Shown: positions 8,650-18,061, counted from the first letter of the stretch. The stretch: DNA of 64,000 bases from Oligella urethralis DSM 7531 (GCF_000372065.1 NZ_AQVB01000004.1:62001-126000), one strand, 5' to 3'. Numbers and translations: made by a program. The notes: generated from the letters alone by a model not told the origin.

Positions 8650-10194
8650 CTACTTATTATCTTCCACTTTACGTAGATGTGGGAAGAAGAGTACATCACG
8701 GATGCTGGCGCTATCGCTTAAAAGCATAATTAAGCGGTCAATCCCGATACCACAACCACCGGTGGGTGCCATACCATATTCTAAGGCACGAATATAATCA
8801 GCATCGTAGAACATGGCTTCTTCATCACCCGCATCTTTTGCTTCAACCTGTGCTAGGAAGCGTTGTGCTTGATCTTCAGGGTCGTTTAACTCCGAGAAAC
8901 CATTGGCGATTTCACGACCTGTAATAAAGAGCTCAAAACGCTCAGTAATGTCAGGATTATCATCCGAAGCACGTGATAGTGGGGATACCTCAGCCGGGTA
9001 GTCAATGATAAAGGTAGGGTGCCATAGTTTACTCTCTGCCGTTTCTTCAAAAAGCGCCAACTGTAAAGCACCTAAGCCAGCACGACTTAATACCGGGCCA
9101 TCCACTTCTGAGCCTAAGAACTTTCTTAATTCATTGCGTACAAAGTCGACGTCTTGTAATTGGGTTTCAGTGTATTCTGGCGCATGCTTTAAAATGGCTT
9201 GGATAATAGTTAGCCGCTCAAATGGCTTGGATAAATCCAGTGCTTGACCTTGATAGCTTAGTTCTTGCGTGCCTAGGGTGCGTTGCGCGACCTCGCGAAT
9301 CACAAATTCGGTAAAATCCATCACCCAGCGATAATCACGGTAAGCAGCATAGAACTCCATCATGGTAAATTCCGGATTATGGCGCGGGCTGACCCCCTCA
9401 TTACGGAAGTTACGATTAAGTTCAAACACACGTTCAAAGCCACCCACGATCAGACGCTTTAAATAAAGCTCTGGTGCAATGCGTAAGTACATATCCATGT
9501 CTAAGGCATTGTGGTGGGTAATAAAGGGTTTGGCCGCAGCGCCCCCAGGAATCGGGTGTAGCATTGGCGTTTCCACTTCCATAAAGTGATGCTCCGCCAT
9601 GATCTGACGTAGGTTATTGAGCGCTTTACTGCGGGTGCGGAAAGTCTGACGTGTTTGCTCGTTCATAATCAGATCGACATAGCGCTGACGATAACGAATT
9701 TCTTGATCGGACAAACCGTGGAATTTATCTGGTAGTGGGCGCAAGGACTTTGAAATCAGACGCAAGCGATTAGCATGAATGGATAATTCACCGCGATTAG
9801 TTTTAAACACACGTCCTTCAACCGCTAAAATATCACCAATATCCATGTGCTTAAAGGCCTCGTAGGCCTCCTCGCCAATGGCTTTTTTATCTAAGTAAAT
9901 CTGGATGCGACCGCTACTATCTTGGAGGGTTGCAAAGCTCGCTTTACCCATAACGCGCTTTAGCATCATACGGCCGGCAACCTTAGCTGGATTAGCTTGG
10001 GGGTCAAGCACTTCTTTTTCTAAATCATCATATTTAGCGTGTAAATTAGCAGCATGGTCTGCGGGTACGAAATCATTAGGGTAGGCTTGTCCCTGCTGAC
10101 GTAACTCGGCTAACTTTTGACGACGTTCGGCAATTAAACGGTTCTCATCAAGTTGGCCTTCAGCAGTGGCTGTGCTATTTTCTTGTTCTGACAT
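8650..10194 (-). CDS. lysS: Lysyl-tRNA synthetase, class II
   Basis: LysRS charges tRNA-Lys in the cytoplasm. The 514-residue protein has the N-terminal OB-fold anticodon-binding domain ([20 protein letters not shown]) and the class II catalytic domain with motif 2 ([20 protein letters not shown]) and motif 3 ([12 protein letters not shown]). Length agrees with bacterial LysS (about 500). It starts 2 bp downstream of the prfB stop on the minus strand, so recJ-prfB-lysS has the same order as in E. coli and the last two are surely co-transcribed. The bidirectional hairpin at 8591-8627 ends the unit. Confidence 0.97.
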   Translation of the reverse strand: MSEQENSTATAEGQLDENRLIAERRQKLAELRQQGQAYPNDFVPADHAANLHAKYDDLEKEVLDPQANPAKVAGRMMLKRVMGKASFATLQDSSGRIQIYLDKKAIGEEAYEAFKHMDIGDILAVEGRVFKTNRGELSIHANRLRLISKSLRPLPDKFHGLSDQEIRYRQRYVDLIMNEQTRQTFRTRSKALNNLRQIMAEHHFMEVETPMLHPIPGGAAAKPFITHHNALDMDMYLRIAPELYLKRLIVGGFERVFELNRNFRNEGVSPRHNPEFTMMEFYAAYRDYRWVMDFTEFVIREVAQRTLGTQELSYQGQALDLSKPFERLTIIQAILKHAPEYTETQLQDVDFVRNELRKFLGSEVDGPVLSRAGLGALQLALFEETAESKLWHPTFIIDYPAEVSPLSRASDDNPDITERFELFITGREIANGFSELNDPEDQAQRFLAQVEAKDAGDEEAMFYDADYIRALEYGMAPTGGCGIGIDRLIMLLSDSASIRDVLFFPHLRKVEDNK

Positions 10195-10196
10195 AT

Positions 10197-11301
10197 TTAA
10201 ATTCCTTGTTTTAAGCTGGCCTCAATAAAGGGGTCTAAATCCCCATCCAGCACCTTTTGTGTATTTGAAACTTCAACTCCAGTGCGCAAGTCCTTGATGC
10301 GACTTTGATCCAGTACGTAAGAACGAATCTGATTACCCCAACCCACATCACTTTTAGCATCTTCGACAGCTTGTAGTTCACTTTGACGCTTACGCATTTC
10401 ATACTCATAAAGCTTAGAGCGCAACATGGACATGGCTTCGGCTTTATTACGATGTTGAGAACGGTCGTTTTGGCACTGCACCACAATACCTGTAGGGTTG
10501 TGCGTAATACGCACAGCTGAGTCGGTACGGTTCACGTGCTGGCCACCAGCCCCGCTGGCACGAAAGGTGTCGATACGTAAGTCGGCAGGGTTAATTTCAA
10601 CTTCAATTGAGTCGTCAATTTCCGGATAAACATAAATGCTGGCAAAAGATGTATGTCTGCCCTGAGCCGAATCAAAAGGGCTTTTACGTACCAAACGATG
10701 AACCCCGGTTTCAGTTCTTAAAAAACCGTAAGCATAGTCACCCTCAATTTTGAGTGTGGCGGATTTAATACCGGCCACGTCACCATCGGACTCTTCGAGT
10801 ACCTCGGCTTTAAAATCCTTATGCTCACAATAGCGCAAATACTGTCTTAATAGCATCGATGCCCAATCCTGGGCTTCGGTACCGCCGGCACCGGCCTGAA
10901 TGTCTAAAAAACAGTTTAAGGGATCAGCGGGATTAGAGAACATCCTTCTGAACTCAAAATCTTCAATGATTTTGGCGTAGCCAGCCACGCTTTTTTCAAG
11001 GGCAGCAAAGGCTTCCTCATCATTTTCATCAATAATCAAATCAAGTAACTCTTGGCTATCCTGCAAATTGACTTTAAGCTTGTCTAGTACTAACACAACA
11101 TCATCTAGGCTCTTTTTCTCCTTGCTGATAGCTTGAGCTTTTTCTGGCTCATTCCAAAGTTCGGGATTTTCAAGCTCTAAATTAACCACTTGTAAGCGTT
11201 GCCACTTACCCTCGTAGTCAAAGATACCCCCGTAAACCGGCTTCTCGTTCGATTAAATCATCAATTTCAGCAGCCAAACTATTTTGCTTTTCGGCTTCCA
11301 T
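10197..11301 (-). CDS. prfB: Peptide chain release factor 2, with programmed +1 frameshift
   Basis: RF2 recognises UGA and UAA and triggers peptide release. The gene is in two frames: ATG at 11301 reads 27 codons ([20 protein letters not shown] and on) to an in-frame UGA at 11220-11218, after which a +1 shift continues from GAC through to the stop at 10197, for about 367 residues (E. coli RF2 has 365). The shift site CTT-TGA-C is preceded by GGGGG, matching the classical RF2 autoregulation signal. In the main frame, SPF (the stop-codon recognition tripeptide) in [13 protein letters not shown] and GGQ in [12 protein letters not shown] are both present. RF2 thus controls its own synthesis. A tail of 3 bp leads to lysS. 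Confidence 0.97.
11217..11231 (-). promoter_or_regulatory. RF2 programmed +1 frameshift site
   Basis: On the minus strand the site reads GGGGG (11231-11227), TAT, CTT (11223-11221), TGA (11220-11218), C. The internal Shine-Dalgarno-like G run sits three bases before the slippery CTT, and the UGA has the poor-termination context of a following C. This is the same arrangement as in the E. coli prfB gene. Confidence 0.95.
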
Positions 11302-11337
11302 GGATTATTCCTTTAAGTGTAAAATATATTATCTCTT

Positions 11338-11364
11338 CTAAACCCTATATTTTACAGGGTTTAG
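11338..11364. terminator. Hairpin between the small lipoprotein gene and prfB
   Basis: CTAAACCCT (11338-11346) pairs perfectly with AGGGTTTAG (11356-11364). It lies between the stop of the minus-strand lipoprotein gene and the prfB start. No long U run follows on the minus strand, so termination would be weak; on the plus strand a T5 run follows after several bases. It may be an attenuator or a partial terminator ahead of prfB. Confidence 0.45.
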
Positions 11365-11397
11365 CAGCTTTTTGGGCAAAGTAGAAACGTTTAAATG

Positions 11398-11544
11398 CTA
11401 AGGACTTGGTGGGTTAGAGATGTTTCTATAAGCGCCACCTACTGTACCTACCATCTCATCAATTGCGCCGCGAGGATTTGGGTGAGCGCAAGCAAGGAGC
11501 GTACTTAGCAGTCCTAGCAGTAATGCTTTAGTCAAGGTATTCAT
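11398..11544 (-). CDS. Small lipoprotein, 48 residues, unknown function
   Basis: The minus strand encodes a short reading frame starting MNTLTKALLLGLLSTLLACA and ending NISNPPSP. It has a complete lipoprotein signal: a basic N-terminus, a Leu-rich core, and an LLAC lipobox with cysteine at residue 19, leaving a mature lipopeptide of about 30 residues (AHPNPRGAIDEMVGTVGGAY follows the cysteine). There is no acidic residue at +2, so outer-membrane sorting by Lol would be expected. An alternative start (MDMNTL) lies two codons upstream. It sits between recJ and prfB on the same strand. I do not recognise a family; the clear signal peptide is the main evidence. Confidence 0.65.
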   Translation of the reverse strand: MNTLTKALLLGLLSTLLACAHPNPRGAIDEMVGTVGGAYRNISNPPSP

Positions 11545-11581
11545 ATCCATTTGAATCAAGATCGATAGGCACAAAAACTAA

Positions 11582-13312
11582 TCACTGAACCGCTGTGTAA
11601 GCTTCTGCATGTTGTATCAGCAATTGTACATTGACTTGCCCATTCCATTCATTTGCTTTCAGCTCATAAACCACACGTGCCATCTCTGGTAGTAGTTCTG
11701 TATGATTAAACCAAATGGCGTCATATAGCACCTGATCTTTTTCCAGTCGTAGCTTTAAATGCTTATCTTTGAGGATGCGTTGGGAACGCACGATAAATAC
11801 ATCATTAAAGCAGGGCGGCGGAAAACCGGCACCCCATACTTGTTGATCTAGTAAAGTGGCCACTCGGCTGCTCGCATGTTCAGTAGCAAGCGGACCATCG
11901 GTTTCAATCACAGAGGCAAAGCTGCTTTTACCGCTCATCGTGATAATGGCTTCGTGTAAGGCGAGCTTAAAAGCCTCAAAGTCTTCTTGGCGAATACTTA
12001 AACCGGCTGCCATGGCATGACCACCAAATTTTAAAATCATCTCAGGATGACGTTTAGAAACCAAATCTAATACATCTCTTAGGTGTATCTCTGGAATAGA
12101 GCGTCCAGAGCCACGCAGCTCACCATTATCGGCTGGTGCAAAGGCGATTACCGGGCGCCAAAACTTTTCTTTAAGGCGTGAGGCAACGATGCCAACCACA
12201 CCCTGATGCCAATCCTCCTTATAAACAGCAATGGAGGCTAAGGGGGTAGCATTTTGCTCCTCTTCTTGGGCTAATGATTCCAAGGCCTGCTCATTCATTT
12301 CCTGTTCGATATGGCGACGCTCTTGGTTGATTTTATCGAGTGCCTGAGCTAGTTGCATCGCTTCTGCTTCATCTTCGGTGATTAAGCAACGAATACCAAT
12401 GCTCATATCGGCTAGACGTCCAGCGGCATTAATTCGAGGACCGATTCTAAAGCCTAAATCACTGGCACTGGCTTGATGATAACTGGTACCAGATACCTCA
12501 AACAGGGCTCGTATGCCGGGGCGCATCAGTCCTCTGCGCATGCGTTCAAGACCTTGGCTTACTAGAATACGATTATTTGCATCTAGCTTGACCACGTCAG
12601 CCACTGTACCGAGTGCCACTAAATCCGCTAAGCTGTCTAAACGGGGCTGATTAGTTGCATCAAAATGACCACGCTGCTTTAATTCGGCCCGCAACGCCAT
12701 GAGTAAGTAGTACATCACCCCCACGCCGGCCAGGTTTTTTGATGGAAAATGGCAATCCGCTTGGTTAGGATTAACAATGGCTAAGGCAGCGGGCAATTCA
12801 TCCCCGGGTAGGTGGTGATCCGTCACAATCACATCAATGCCTTGTGCTTGGGCATAATTCACTCCATCGACACTGGCAATGCCATTGTCCACGGTAATAA
12901 TCATGTCAGGTAGCTCATCGTAACGTGCCAAAATCAGATCAATGACTTCACGTGATAGACCATAACCCGTCTCAAAGCGATTGGGTACCATGAAGTCGAC
13001 AGTAGCGCCCATAGCTTTAAGCCCACAGATTGCTACTGCGCAGGCAGTGGCACCGTCACAATCGTAATCAGCGACAATCAAGAGGCGCTTATTTTGTTCA
13101 ATGGCATCAGCAATCAACTGTGCCGCTTTTTGGTTTTGGCTCAGTTGCTGGGGATGGATTAATTGATTCCAACGGTAGTCGGTTTGGCTTGCGGATTGTA
13201 CACCGCGCGCTGCATATAAACGGGCGAGTAGGGGGTGTAGGCCGCTCGCCTCAAGTGCTTGACTATGTGCTGTTGAGCTTTGACGCTCTTTAATTATGAC
13301 TGATGCCACCAT
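11582..13312 (-). CDS. recJ: Single-stranded-DNA-specific 5'-3' exonuclease RecJ
   Basis: RecJ degrades single-stranded DNA 5' to 3' in recombination, mismatch and base-excision repair. Motifs of the DHH superfamily are present: VADYDCDGATA, ITVDNGIAS, VTDHHLPG (the DHH motif) and NPNQADC, then the DHHA1-domain GGHAMAAGLS, followed by the OB-fold C-terminal part. The length of 576 agrees with E. coli (577). The frame is open to a TTG three codons upstream, but the ATG at 13312 is preceded by TTGGAAA. The start overlaps the end of the upstream gene by 19 bp, implying coupling. Confidence 0.96.
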   Translation of the reverse strand: MVASVIIKERQSSTAHSQALEASGLHPLLARLYAARGVQSASQTDYRWNQLIHPQQLSQNQKAAQLIADAIEQNKRLLIVADYDCDGATACAVAICGLKAMGATVDFMVPNRFETGYGLSREVIDLILARYDELPDMIITVDNGIASVDGVNYAQAQGIDVIVTDHHLPGDELPAALAIVNPNQADCHFPSKNLAGVGVMYYLLMALRAELKQRGHFDATNQPRLDSLADLVALGTVADVVKLDANNRILVSQGLERMRRGLMRPGIRALFEVSGTSYHQASASDLGFRIGPRINAAGRLADMSIGIRCLITEDEAEAMQLAQALDKINQERRHIEQEMNEQALESLAQEEEQNATPLASIAVYKEDWHQGVVGIVASRLKEKFWRPVIAFAPADNGELRGSGRSIPEIHLRDVLDLVSKRHPEMILKFGGHAMAAGLSIRQEDFEAFKLALHEAIITMSGKSSFASVIETDGPLATEHASSRVATLLDQQVWGAGFPPPCFNDVFIVRSQRILKDKHLKLRLEKDQVLYDAIWFNHTELLPEMARVVYELKANEWNGQVNVQLLIQHAEAYTAVQ

Positions 13313-14355
13313 GATTTCCAATGATTTGATTGTTTAAAGGTATTGACTGTGCGTTGCCAGAGGCTCAATGGTTGAAGCTTGATTAACTGATCGTAGCCGG
13401 CCAATAAAAACCGGCTGCTTTTGGGAACCGCAGTAACGGGTCCTCGATAAATAATTGCCGCGTGGCTATCCGCTTCATCCTGCCCTGGTTTTAAACTATT
13501 AAATGGGTTATCAGCCTTGGCCTTGGCTGCGGCACGGGCGTGATGGTATTGGGCACTTTGGACCGTGTTAATATCCGCTTCAAGTTGCGGCAACAGATCA
13601 AGCCATTGGCCCCAATTCTCATTGCGATAGGCTTGCTCTAAGGTAGTAATCACGGCATAGGGAGATAAGGGAGTCGCCTGAATTTGCTTAGGATGTACAC
13701 CGCCGTATAGCCACGGGCTGTTAATTTCTTTCAGTCCTTGAGCCTTGCGCTGCTGATTGACCTCATGCTCATGCCAAAGCATTTGCACTTCGTTTAGCAA
13801 TTGGCGTAAGGACTGATTTTTGTCGTCTTTAGGCCAATAATCGTGTAATTCTTTATACGATAATAGATTTGGTGTGGCAATACTGCCGGCAAAGGATTGG
13901 GGCAGGGAAATGACCCAATGATCGGCATGAATTGCAATTAATTTAATTTTTTTCTCAGCAAATAGATATTTGACCGCTTCAAATAATGCTAAGCTTTGCT
14001 CTTTAGTTATCTGTAGCTCATGACTTGGGAACAAGCGTGTACTTTGGAAGTCTATGTGTATATTACAGAGGGCTAGCGTGTAAATGCCGTGATAGTCATC
14101 AATGCGTTGCGTCTGATAATCCAAACTTGGCAACGCATCCGCATAGCGTTGACCGGCAATGGGGTTAAAATCCTGCTGTTGCACCTGATAGTATTCCGCT
14201 GGGGTGCAGCCAATCAGATCACTATCAAGTTGATAGCGAGTCGGCTGATGCTGCTGTAAGCGCTTAATAAAGGCCGAGTCTTGAGGGATTTCTTTGATAA
14301 GCGCAGTTGCGATGCGCTTTGGTGGTAGTGCACCGGTAATAATAATTTCCATCAT
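13294..14355 (-). CDS. Conserved protein of the recJ-linked, phosphoglycerate-mutase-annotated family
   Basis: A 353-residue soluble protein without signal peptide or membrane segment. It carries an INSPWLYGGV motif near residue 218 that resembles the NSLWLWGGG motif of a proteobacterial family often annotated as a regulator or cofactor-independent phosphoglycerate mutase-like protein and frequently encoded next to recJ; this recognition is from memory and the function is unproven. The gene overlaps recJ by 19 bp, so a joint role in DNA repair or simple co-expression is possible. It is divergent from lolC. No catalytic motif can be assigned with confidence. Confidence 0.6.
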   Translation of the reverse strand: MMEIIITGALPPKRIATALIKEIPQDSAFIKRLQQHQPTRYQLDSDLIGCTPAEYYQVQQQDFNPIAGQRYADALPSLDYQTQRIDDYHGIYTLALCNIHIDFQSTRLFPSHELQITKEQSLALFEAVKYLFAEKKIKLIAIHADHWVISLPQSFAGSIATPNLLSYKELHDYWPKDDKNQSLRQLLNEVQMLWHEHEVNQQRKAQGLKEINSPWLYGGVHPKQIQATPLSPYAVITTLEQAYRNENWGQWLDLLPQLEADINTVQSAQYHHARAAAKAKADNPFNSLKPGQDEADSHAAIIYRGPVTAVPKSSRFLLAGYDQLIKLQPLSLWQRTVNTFKQSNHWKSWWHQS

Positions 14356-14391
14356 ATAATTGTAATAGTTAACGCAGTAGAAAGGTTTAAA

Positions 14392-15672
14392 GTGTTCAAA
14401 ACACCATATGAATTATGGATCGGTAGTCGTTATGCCGGTTTAACTCGTTCGCGCGGGCGCGGTAAGCGTCGTGACGGCTTTGTGTCATTTGTGGCCGGTA
14501 GTTCCATGGCCGGTATTGCTTTGGGTGTGGCCGCGCTCATCGTCGTGATGTCGGTGATGAATGGCTTCCAAGTGCAAGTCCGAGATCGTATGTTATCAGT
14601 TATTCCCCATATACAGGTCTTTCAAGCAGATGTGGATGCGGTGACAGGCTTAGAAAAATGGCAAGAAATTGCTGCTATTGCACAGCAAAACCCCCATGTT
14701 ATCGGTGCCTCGGCCTTTGTTTCGTCGAGCGGTATGCTGAGCCGAGGCGATACCTTACGTGGGGTAGAAATCCGCGGTATTGATCCGCTCAATGAGCATC
14801 AGGTCTCTGATTTGCCTAAGCAAATGATTGCCGGTGAGTTGTCAAGCTTAGAAAAAGGCTCTTTTAATATTGTGCTCGGTCGTTATTTGGCTAATATGTT
14901 GGGTGCTTATGTGGGGGACACGGTGCTGTTAATGTCGCCTCAAGGCTCAATTAACCCATCGGGTTTTGCCCCTAGAATGCGCCAATTTACCGTATCCGGC
15001 ATTTTCTCATCGGATCATTATGAGTACGACTCCTCCATGGCCTTTATCAGCGTGGATGATGCAGCGATTTTATTTAGGGACAAGGGCTTAGCCGGCGCCC
15101 GTTTGCGCATTAAGGATATGCTCCAGGCACAAACGGTGGCCGATGAGCTGTTAGTTTCTATGCCGGCTGGTTTGGTCGTCAGAGATTGGACGCAGGATAA
15201 TCGCACTTGGTTTGCAGCGGTTAAAACTGAGAAGCGTATGATGTTTTTGATTTTAACCTTAATTGTGGCGGTGGCTGCCTTTAATTTACTGTCATCTTTA
15301 GTGATGGCGGTTAAAGATAAGCAGTCGGATATTGCGATTTTACGTACTTTGGGTGTGAGTCCTTTTTCTATCGCAAAAATCTTTTTGGTGCAGGGGTCTT
15401 TAATCGGTATTATCGGCACCTTCTTAGGTGTCGTGTTGGGTTGCTTGATTGCCTATCATATTGATGTGATTATTCCGGCGATTGAAGGGCTGTTCGGTGT
15501 GCAATTTTTGGATCCGAGCATTTACTTTATTACCCAATTACCGTCTGAGCCGGTGCCTCATGATATTTTAGTGGTGGCTGTGGTGTCTTTGGTACTGTCG
15601 TTATTGGCTACACTGTACCCAAGTATTCGAGCTTCACGTTTACAACCAGCGGAGGTGCTACGTCATGATTAA
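14392..15672 (+). CDS. lolC: Lipoprotein-releasing ABC transporter permease LolC/LolE (possibly LolF-type)
   Basis: This inner-membrane permease extracts outer-membrane lipoproteins for transfer to LolA. The 426-residue protein has an N-terminal membrane segment (about residues 35-60, GIALGVAALIVVMSVMNGFQ), a large periplasmic domain and three C-terminal membrane segments, with the FtsX-like C-terminus ending in YPSIRASRLQPAEVLRHD. It begins with GTG at 14392 after an AGAAAGG site. lolD overlaps it by 8 bp. Only one permease gene is seen, which fits the two-gene LolDF layout in which a single permease may act as a homodimer; a second copy elsewhere cannot be excluded. Confidence 0.92.
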   Translation: MFKTPYELWIGSRYAGLTRSRGRGKRRDGFVSFVAGSSMAGIALGVAALIVVMSVMNGFQVQVRDRMLSVIPHIQVFQADVDAVTGLEKWQEIAAIAQQNPHVIGASAFVSSSGMLSRGDTLRGVEIRGIDPLNEHQVSDLPKQMIAGELSSLEKGSFNIVLGRYLANMLGAYVGDTVLLMSPQGSINPSGFAPRMRQFTVSGIFSSDHYEYDSSMAFISVDDAAILFRDKGLAGARLRIKDMLQAQTVADELLVSMPAGLVVRDWTQDNRTWFAAVKTEKRMMFLILTLIVAVAAFNLLSSLVMAVKDKQSDIAILRTLGVSPFSIAKIFLVQGSLIGIIGTFLGVVLGCLIAYHIDVIIPAIEGLFGVQFLDPSIYFITQLPSEPVPHDILVVAVVSLVLSLLATLYPSIRASRLQPAEVLRHD

Positions 15673-16363
15673 TTCCGCAGCTAATCAAGCCGTGATTATC
15701 GCCAAGGATGTGACCAAGGTCTACCATGATGGTAGGGAAGAGTTGCAAATACTTAGTGGTGTTAATATCTCAGTGGCTTTGGGCGAGATGCTAGCCATTG
15801 TTGGCGCATCTGGTTCAGGTAAAAGTACCTTATTGCATATTCTTGGCTTATTGGATAAACCAAGCTCTGGTGAGGTATTGATTGACGGCCAAAGTAGTCA
15901 TAATTTATCGGAGCATGAGCGTAGTCTTATCCGCAATCGTAAATTAGGCTTTGTCTATCAGTTCCATCATTTATTGCCCGAGTTCTCAGCCTTGGATAAT
16001 GTCGCCATGCCCTTAATCGTACGCCGGATGCAGCGCTCAGAAGCACGCGAGCAGGCGGCTGTGGTGCTTGAAAAGGTGGGCCTAGCAGAGCGTATATTGC
16101 ATAACCCAGGTCAATTATCTGGTGGTGAAAGGCAGCGTGTTGCCCTAGCACGTGCTTTAGTGACGCAGCCTTTATGTTTATTGGCAGATGAACCCACTGG
16201 CAATCTTGACAGTCGCACAGCGGCCAATATGTTTGATTTGTTGGTGCAGATTCGCCAAGATTTTAATACTGCTTTTATTATTGTGACCCACGATCAAAAA
16301 TTAGCTGATTTAGCCGACCGTCAACTCCTGATGGAGCGTGGGGTGCTATCAGCCGCTAGATAA
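15665..16363 (+). CDS. lolD: Lipoprotein-releasing ABC transporter ATP-binding protein
   Basis: The ATPase that powers lipoprotein release from the inner membrane. It is 232 residues long with Walker A (VGASGSGKSTLLHILGLLD, the LLHILG continuation being typical of LolD), Q-loop in VYQFHHLLPEFSALDNVAMP (a LolD hallmark), signature LSGGERQRVALARALV, Walker B LLADEPTGNLD and the switch histidine in VTHD. It overlaps the lolC end by 8 bp, a sign of translational coupling. Confidence 0.95.
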   Translation: MINSAANQAVIIAKDVTKVYHDGREELQILSGVNISVALGEMLAIVGASGSGKSTLLHILGLLDKPSSGEVLIDGQSSHNLSEHERSLIRNRKLGFVYQFHHLLPEFSALDNVAMPLIVRRMQRSEAREQAAVVLEKVGLAERILHNPGQLSGGERQRVALARALVTQPLCLLADEPTGNLDSRTAANMFDLLVQIRQDFNTAFIIVTHDQKLADLADRQLLMERGVLSAAR

Positions 16364-16381
16364 GAGTTATATTAAATTCTG

Positions 16382-17194
16382 ATGCCTATGTTGATCGATA
16401 GCCACTGCCATTTAGATGATGCTTTGTTTGACTCTGACCGTGAGGATGTGATTCAAGCTGCACAGTCTGCTGGTGTCAAAGCTATTATTATCCCAGCAGT
16501 GATGCGGGCAAATTTTGCTGTGGTACGACAAGTGGCGCAGCAATTCGAGGGTGGTTTTTATACCTTGGGTATTCACCCGATGTGTGTGCAGCAAAGTGAT
16601 GAGGAGGATTTAGACTTTTTGGCAGATGCGGTAAAGGAATCCATGTCAGATCCACGTTTTGTTGGTATCGGTGAGATAGGACTGGATTTTTTTATCAAGG
16701 ACATTGCTGAGGGTGAGCCGCGTCAAAAGCAAGAATATTTTTATAATGAACAATTAAAGTTAGCTCGACGTTATGATTTGCCCGTGATACTGCATGTGCG
16801 CCGTTCACAGGATATCATTTTGAAGTATTTGCGTCGTTATGATGATTTACGAGGCATTGCGCATGCCTTTAACGGGAGTGAGCAGCAAGCTAATCAGCTG
16901 ATTGAATTAGGTTATTTACTTGGCATTGGTGGCGCCATGACTTTTGAACGTGCCAAACAAATACGCGCTCACGCCACACGTTATGATTTGAGTCATTATG
17001 CCCTGGAGACCGATTCTCCGGATATTGCGCCTGCGTGGTTGGGGTCGCACACAGCCCGTAATACACCTGCTCAGGTCAAGGGGATTGCCGAAGCCTTTGC
17101 TGTGCTTAGAGGGCAGAGTTTAGCAGAGATACATCAACAAACAGGGGAAAATGTCTTAAACACTTTCCCCAAAATCAAAGCGCTATTGATTTAA
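16382..17194 (+). CDS. TatD-family metal-dependent deoxyribonuclease
   Basis: A 270-residue TIM-barrel metal hydrolase. Metal ligands are recognisable: DSHCHLD at the N-terminus, IGEIGLDFF, ILHVRRS, HAFNGS and the final LETDSPDIAP. TatD and its relatives YcfH and YjjV are 3'-5' DNA exonucleases or D-aminoacyl hydrolase-like enzymes; the length and motif set fit this group but do not tell which paralogue. It follows lolD by 18 bp and ends 13 bp from the convergent phaB gene. The start is ATG at 16382; a second ATG lies two codons later. Confidence 0.88.
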   Translation: MPMLIDSHCHLDDALFDSDREDVIQAAQSAGVKAIIIPAVMRANFAVVRQVAQQFEGGFYTLGIHPMCVQQSDEEDLDFLADAVKESMSDPRFVGIGEIGLDFFIKDIAEGEPRQKQEYFYNEQLKLARRYDLPVILHVRRSQDIILKYLRRYDDLRGIAHAFNGSEQQANQLIELGYLLGIGGAMTFERAKQIRAHATRYDLSHYALETDSPDIAPAWLGSHTARNTPAQVKGIAEAFAVLRGQSLAEIHQQTGENVLNTFPKIKALLI

Positions 17195-17207
17195 CACAAG
17201 TGCTGGA

Positions 17208-17957
17208 TTAGTACATGTGTAAACCGCCGTTGATAGCGATATTGGCACCGGTCATAAAGCCTGCACTTTCAGAGCAGATATAGGCGACTAATTCACCGAT
17301 CTCCTCAGGCTTACCTAAACGACGCATCGGGATTTGTGGGATGATTTGCTCATTCACAATCTCTTGAGGCATTTGAGCGACCATCTCAGTCATGATATAA
17401 CCTGGTGATACCGTGTTAACGGTAATGCCTTTAGCCGCAAACTCTAAGGCTAAGGTTTTGCTAAAGCCATACATACCGGATTTAGCAGAAGAGTAGTTAG
17501 CTTGACCAAACTGACCCTTGCTACCATTGACCGAAGAAATGGTCACAATACGACCCCACTTGGATTCAAGCATATCATCAATGACTTGCTTAGTAACGTT
17601 AAATACTGAGTCTAAGTTAGTACGTAATACGGCTTCCCAGTCTTCATAAGACATTTTGCGGAATGAACGATCCTTGGTGATACCGGCGTTATTAACCAAG
17701 ATATCAATTTTGAAACCATCCGCATGAATTTTTTCAACCATTTGCTGACAAGATTCAAAATCGGCAACGTCAACAGCATAGGCTTTAAAATCATAGCCGT
17801 CTTCTTTTTGCTTGGCGAGCCACTCAGTGGGATTGTCGGATACATAGTAAGCAACTAGTACTTGATGACCGCGATCGGCAAGTGAACGAGCAATAGCAGT
17901 ACCTAAACCGCCAATACCACCGGTAACCAAAGCTGTTCTTTTTGTTTCACTAGTCAA
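17208..17957 (-). CDS. phaB: Acetoacetyl-CoA reductase (NADPH), SDR family
   Basis: PhaB reduces acetoacetyl-CoA to (R)-3-hydroxybutyryl-CoA for polyhydroxybutyrate synthesis. The 249-residue SDR protein has the nucleotide motif TGGIGGLG, NNAGIT, catalytic Ser in ISSVNG, YSSAKSG with the Tyr/Lys pair, and the PhaB-typical segments KGQFGQANY, NTVSPGYI and the end NGGLHMY. The related FabG lacks these last features. The gene stands alone: no phaC or phaA is in the window. An AGAAG ribosome site precedes ATG 17957. Two inverted repeats lie in the upstream gap. Confidence 0.92.
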   Translation of the reverse strand: MTSETKRTALVTGGIGGLGTAIARSLADRGHQVLVAYYVSDNPTEWLAKQKEDGYDFKAYAVDVADFESCQQMVEKIHADGFKIDILVNNAGITKDRSFRKMSYEDWEAVLRTNLDSVFNVTKQVIDDMLESKWGRIVTISSVNGSKGQFGQANYSSAKSGMYGFSKTLALEFAAKGITVNTVSPGYIMTEMVAQMPQEIVNEQIIPQIPMRRLGKPEEIGELVAYICSESAGFMTGANIAINGGLHMY

Positions 17958-18006
17958 AACACTTCTCCTAAAAAGGTTAATAAATAACGTGTTAATACTT
18001 ATCTAA

Positions 18007-18047
18007 ATAATAACAAGTTATTATGAAAATAATGTTGCAACGCAACA
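18007..18047. promoter_or_regulatory. Two inverted repeats upstream of phaB, candidate operator/terminator
   Basis: ATAATAAC (18007-18014) faces GTTATTAT (18017-18024), and TGTTGC (18033-18038) faces GCAACA (18042-18047); both are perfect. They lie in the 104-bp gap between phaB and the carbonic anhydrase gene, both on the minus strand. The second, read on the minus strand, is followed by TTATTTT and may end the carbonic anhydrase transcript; alternatively these are regulator sites for phaB. Confidence 0.4.
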
Positions 18048-18061
18048 AAAGAGTTCGAAAT

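Noticed and set aside
11199-11384. Plus-strand frame over the prfB 5' end
   Set aside because: Lies opposite the frameshift-bearing prfB start, with no ribosome site.
13030-13293. Plus-strand frame inside recJ
   Set aside because: Entirely antisense to conserved recJ catalytic motifs; no signal of its own.
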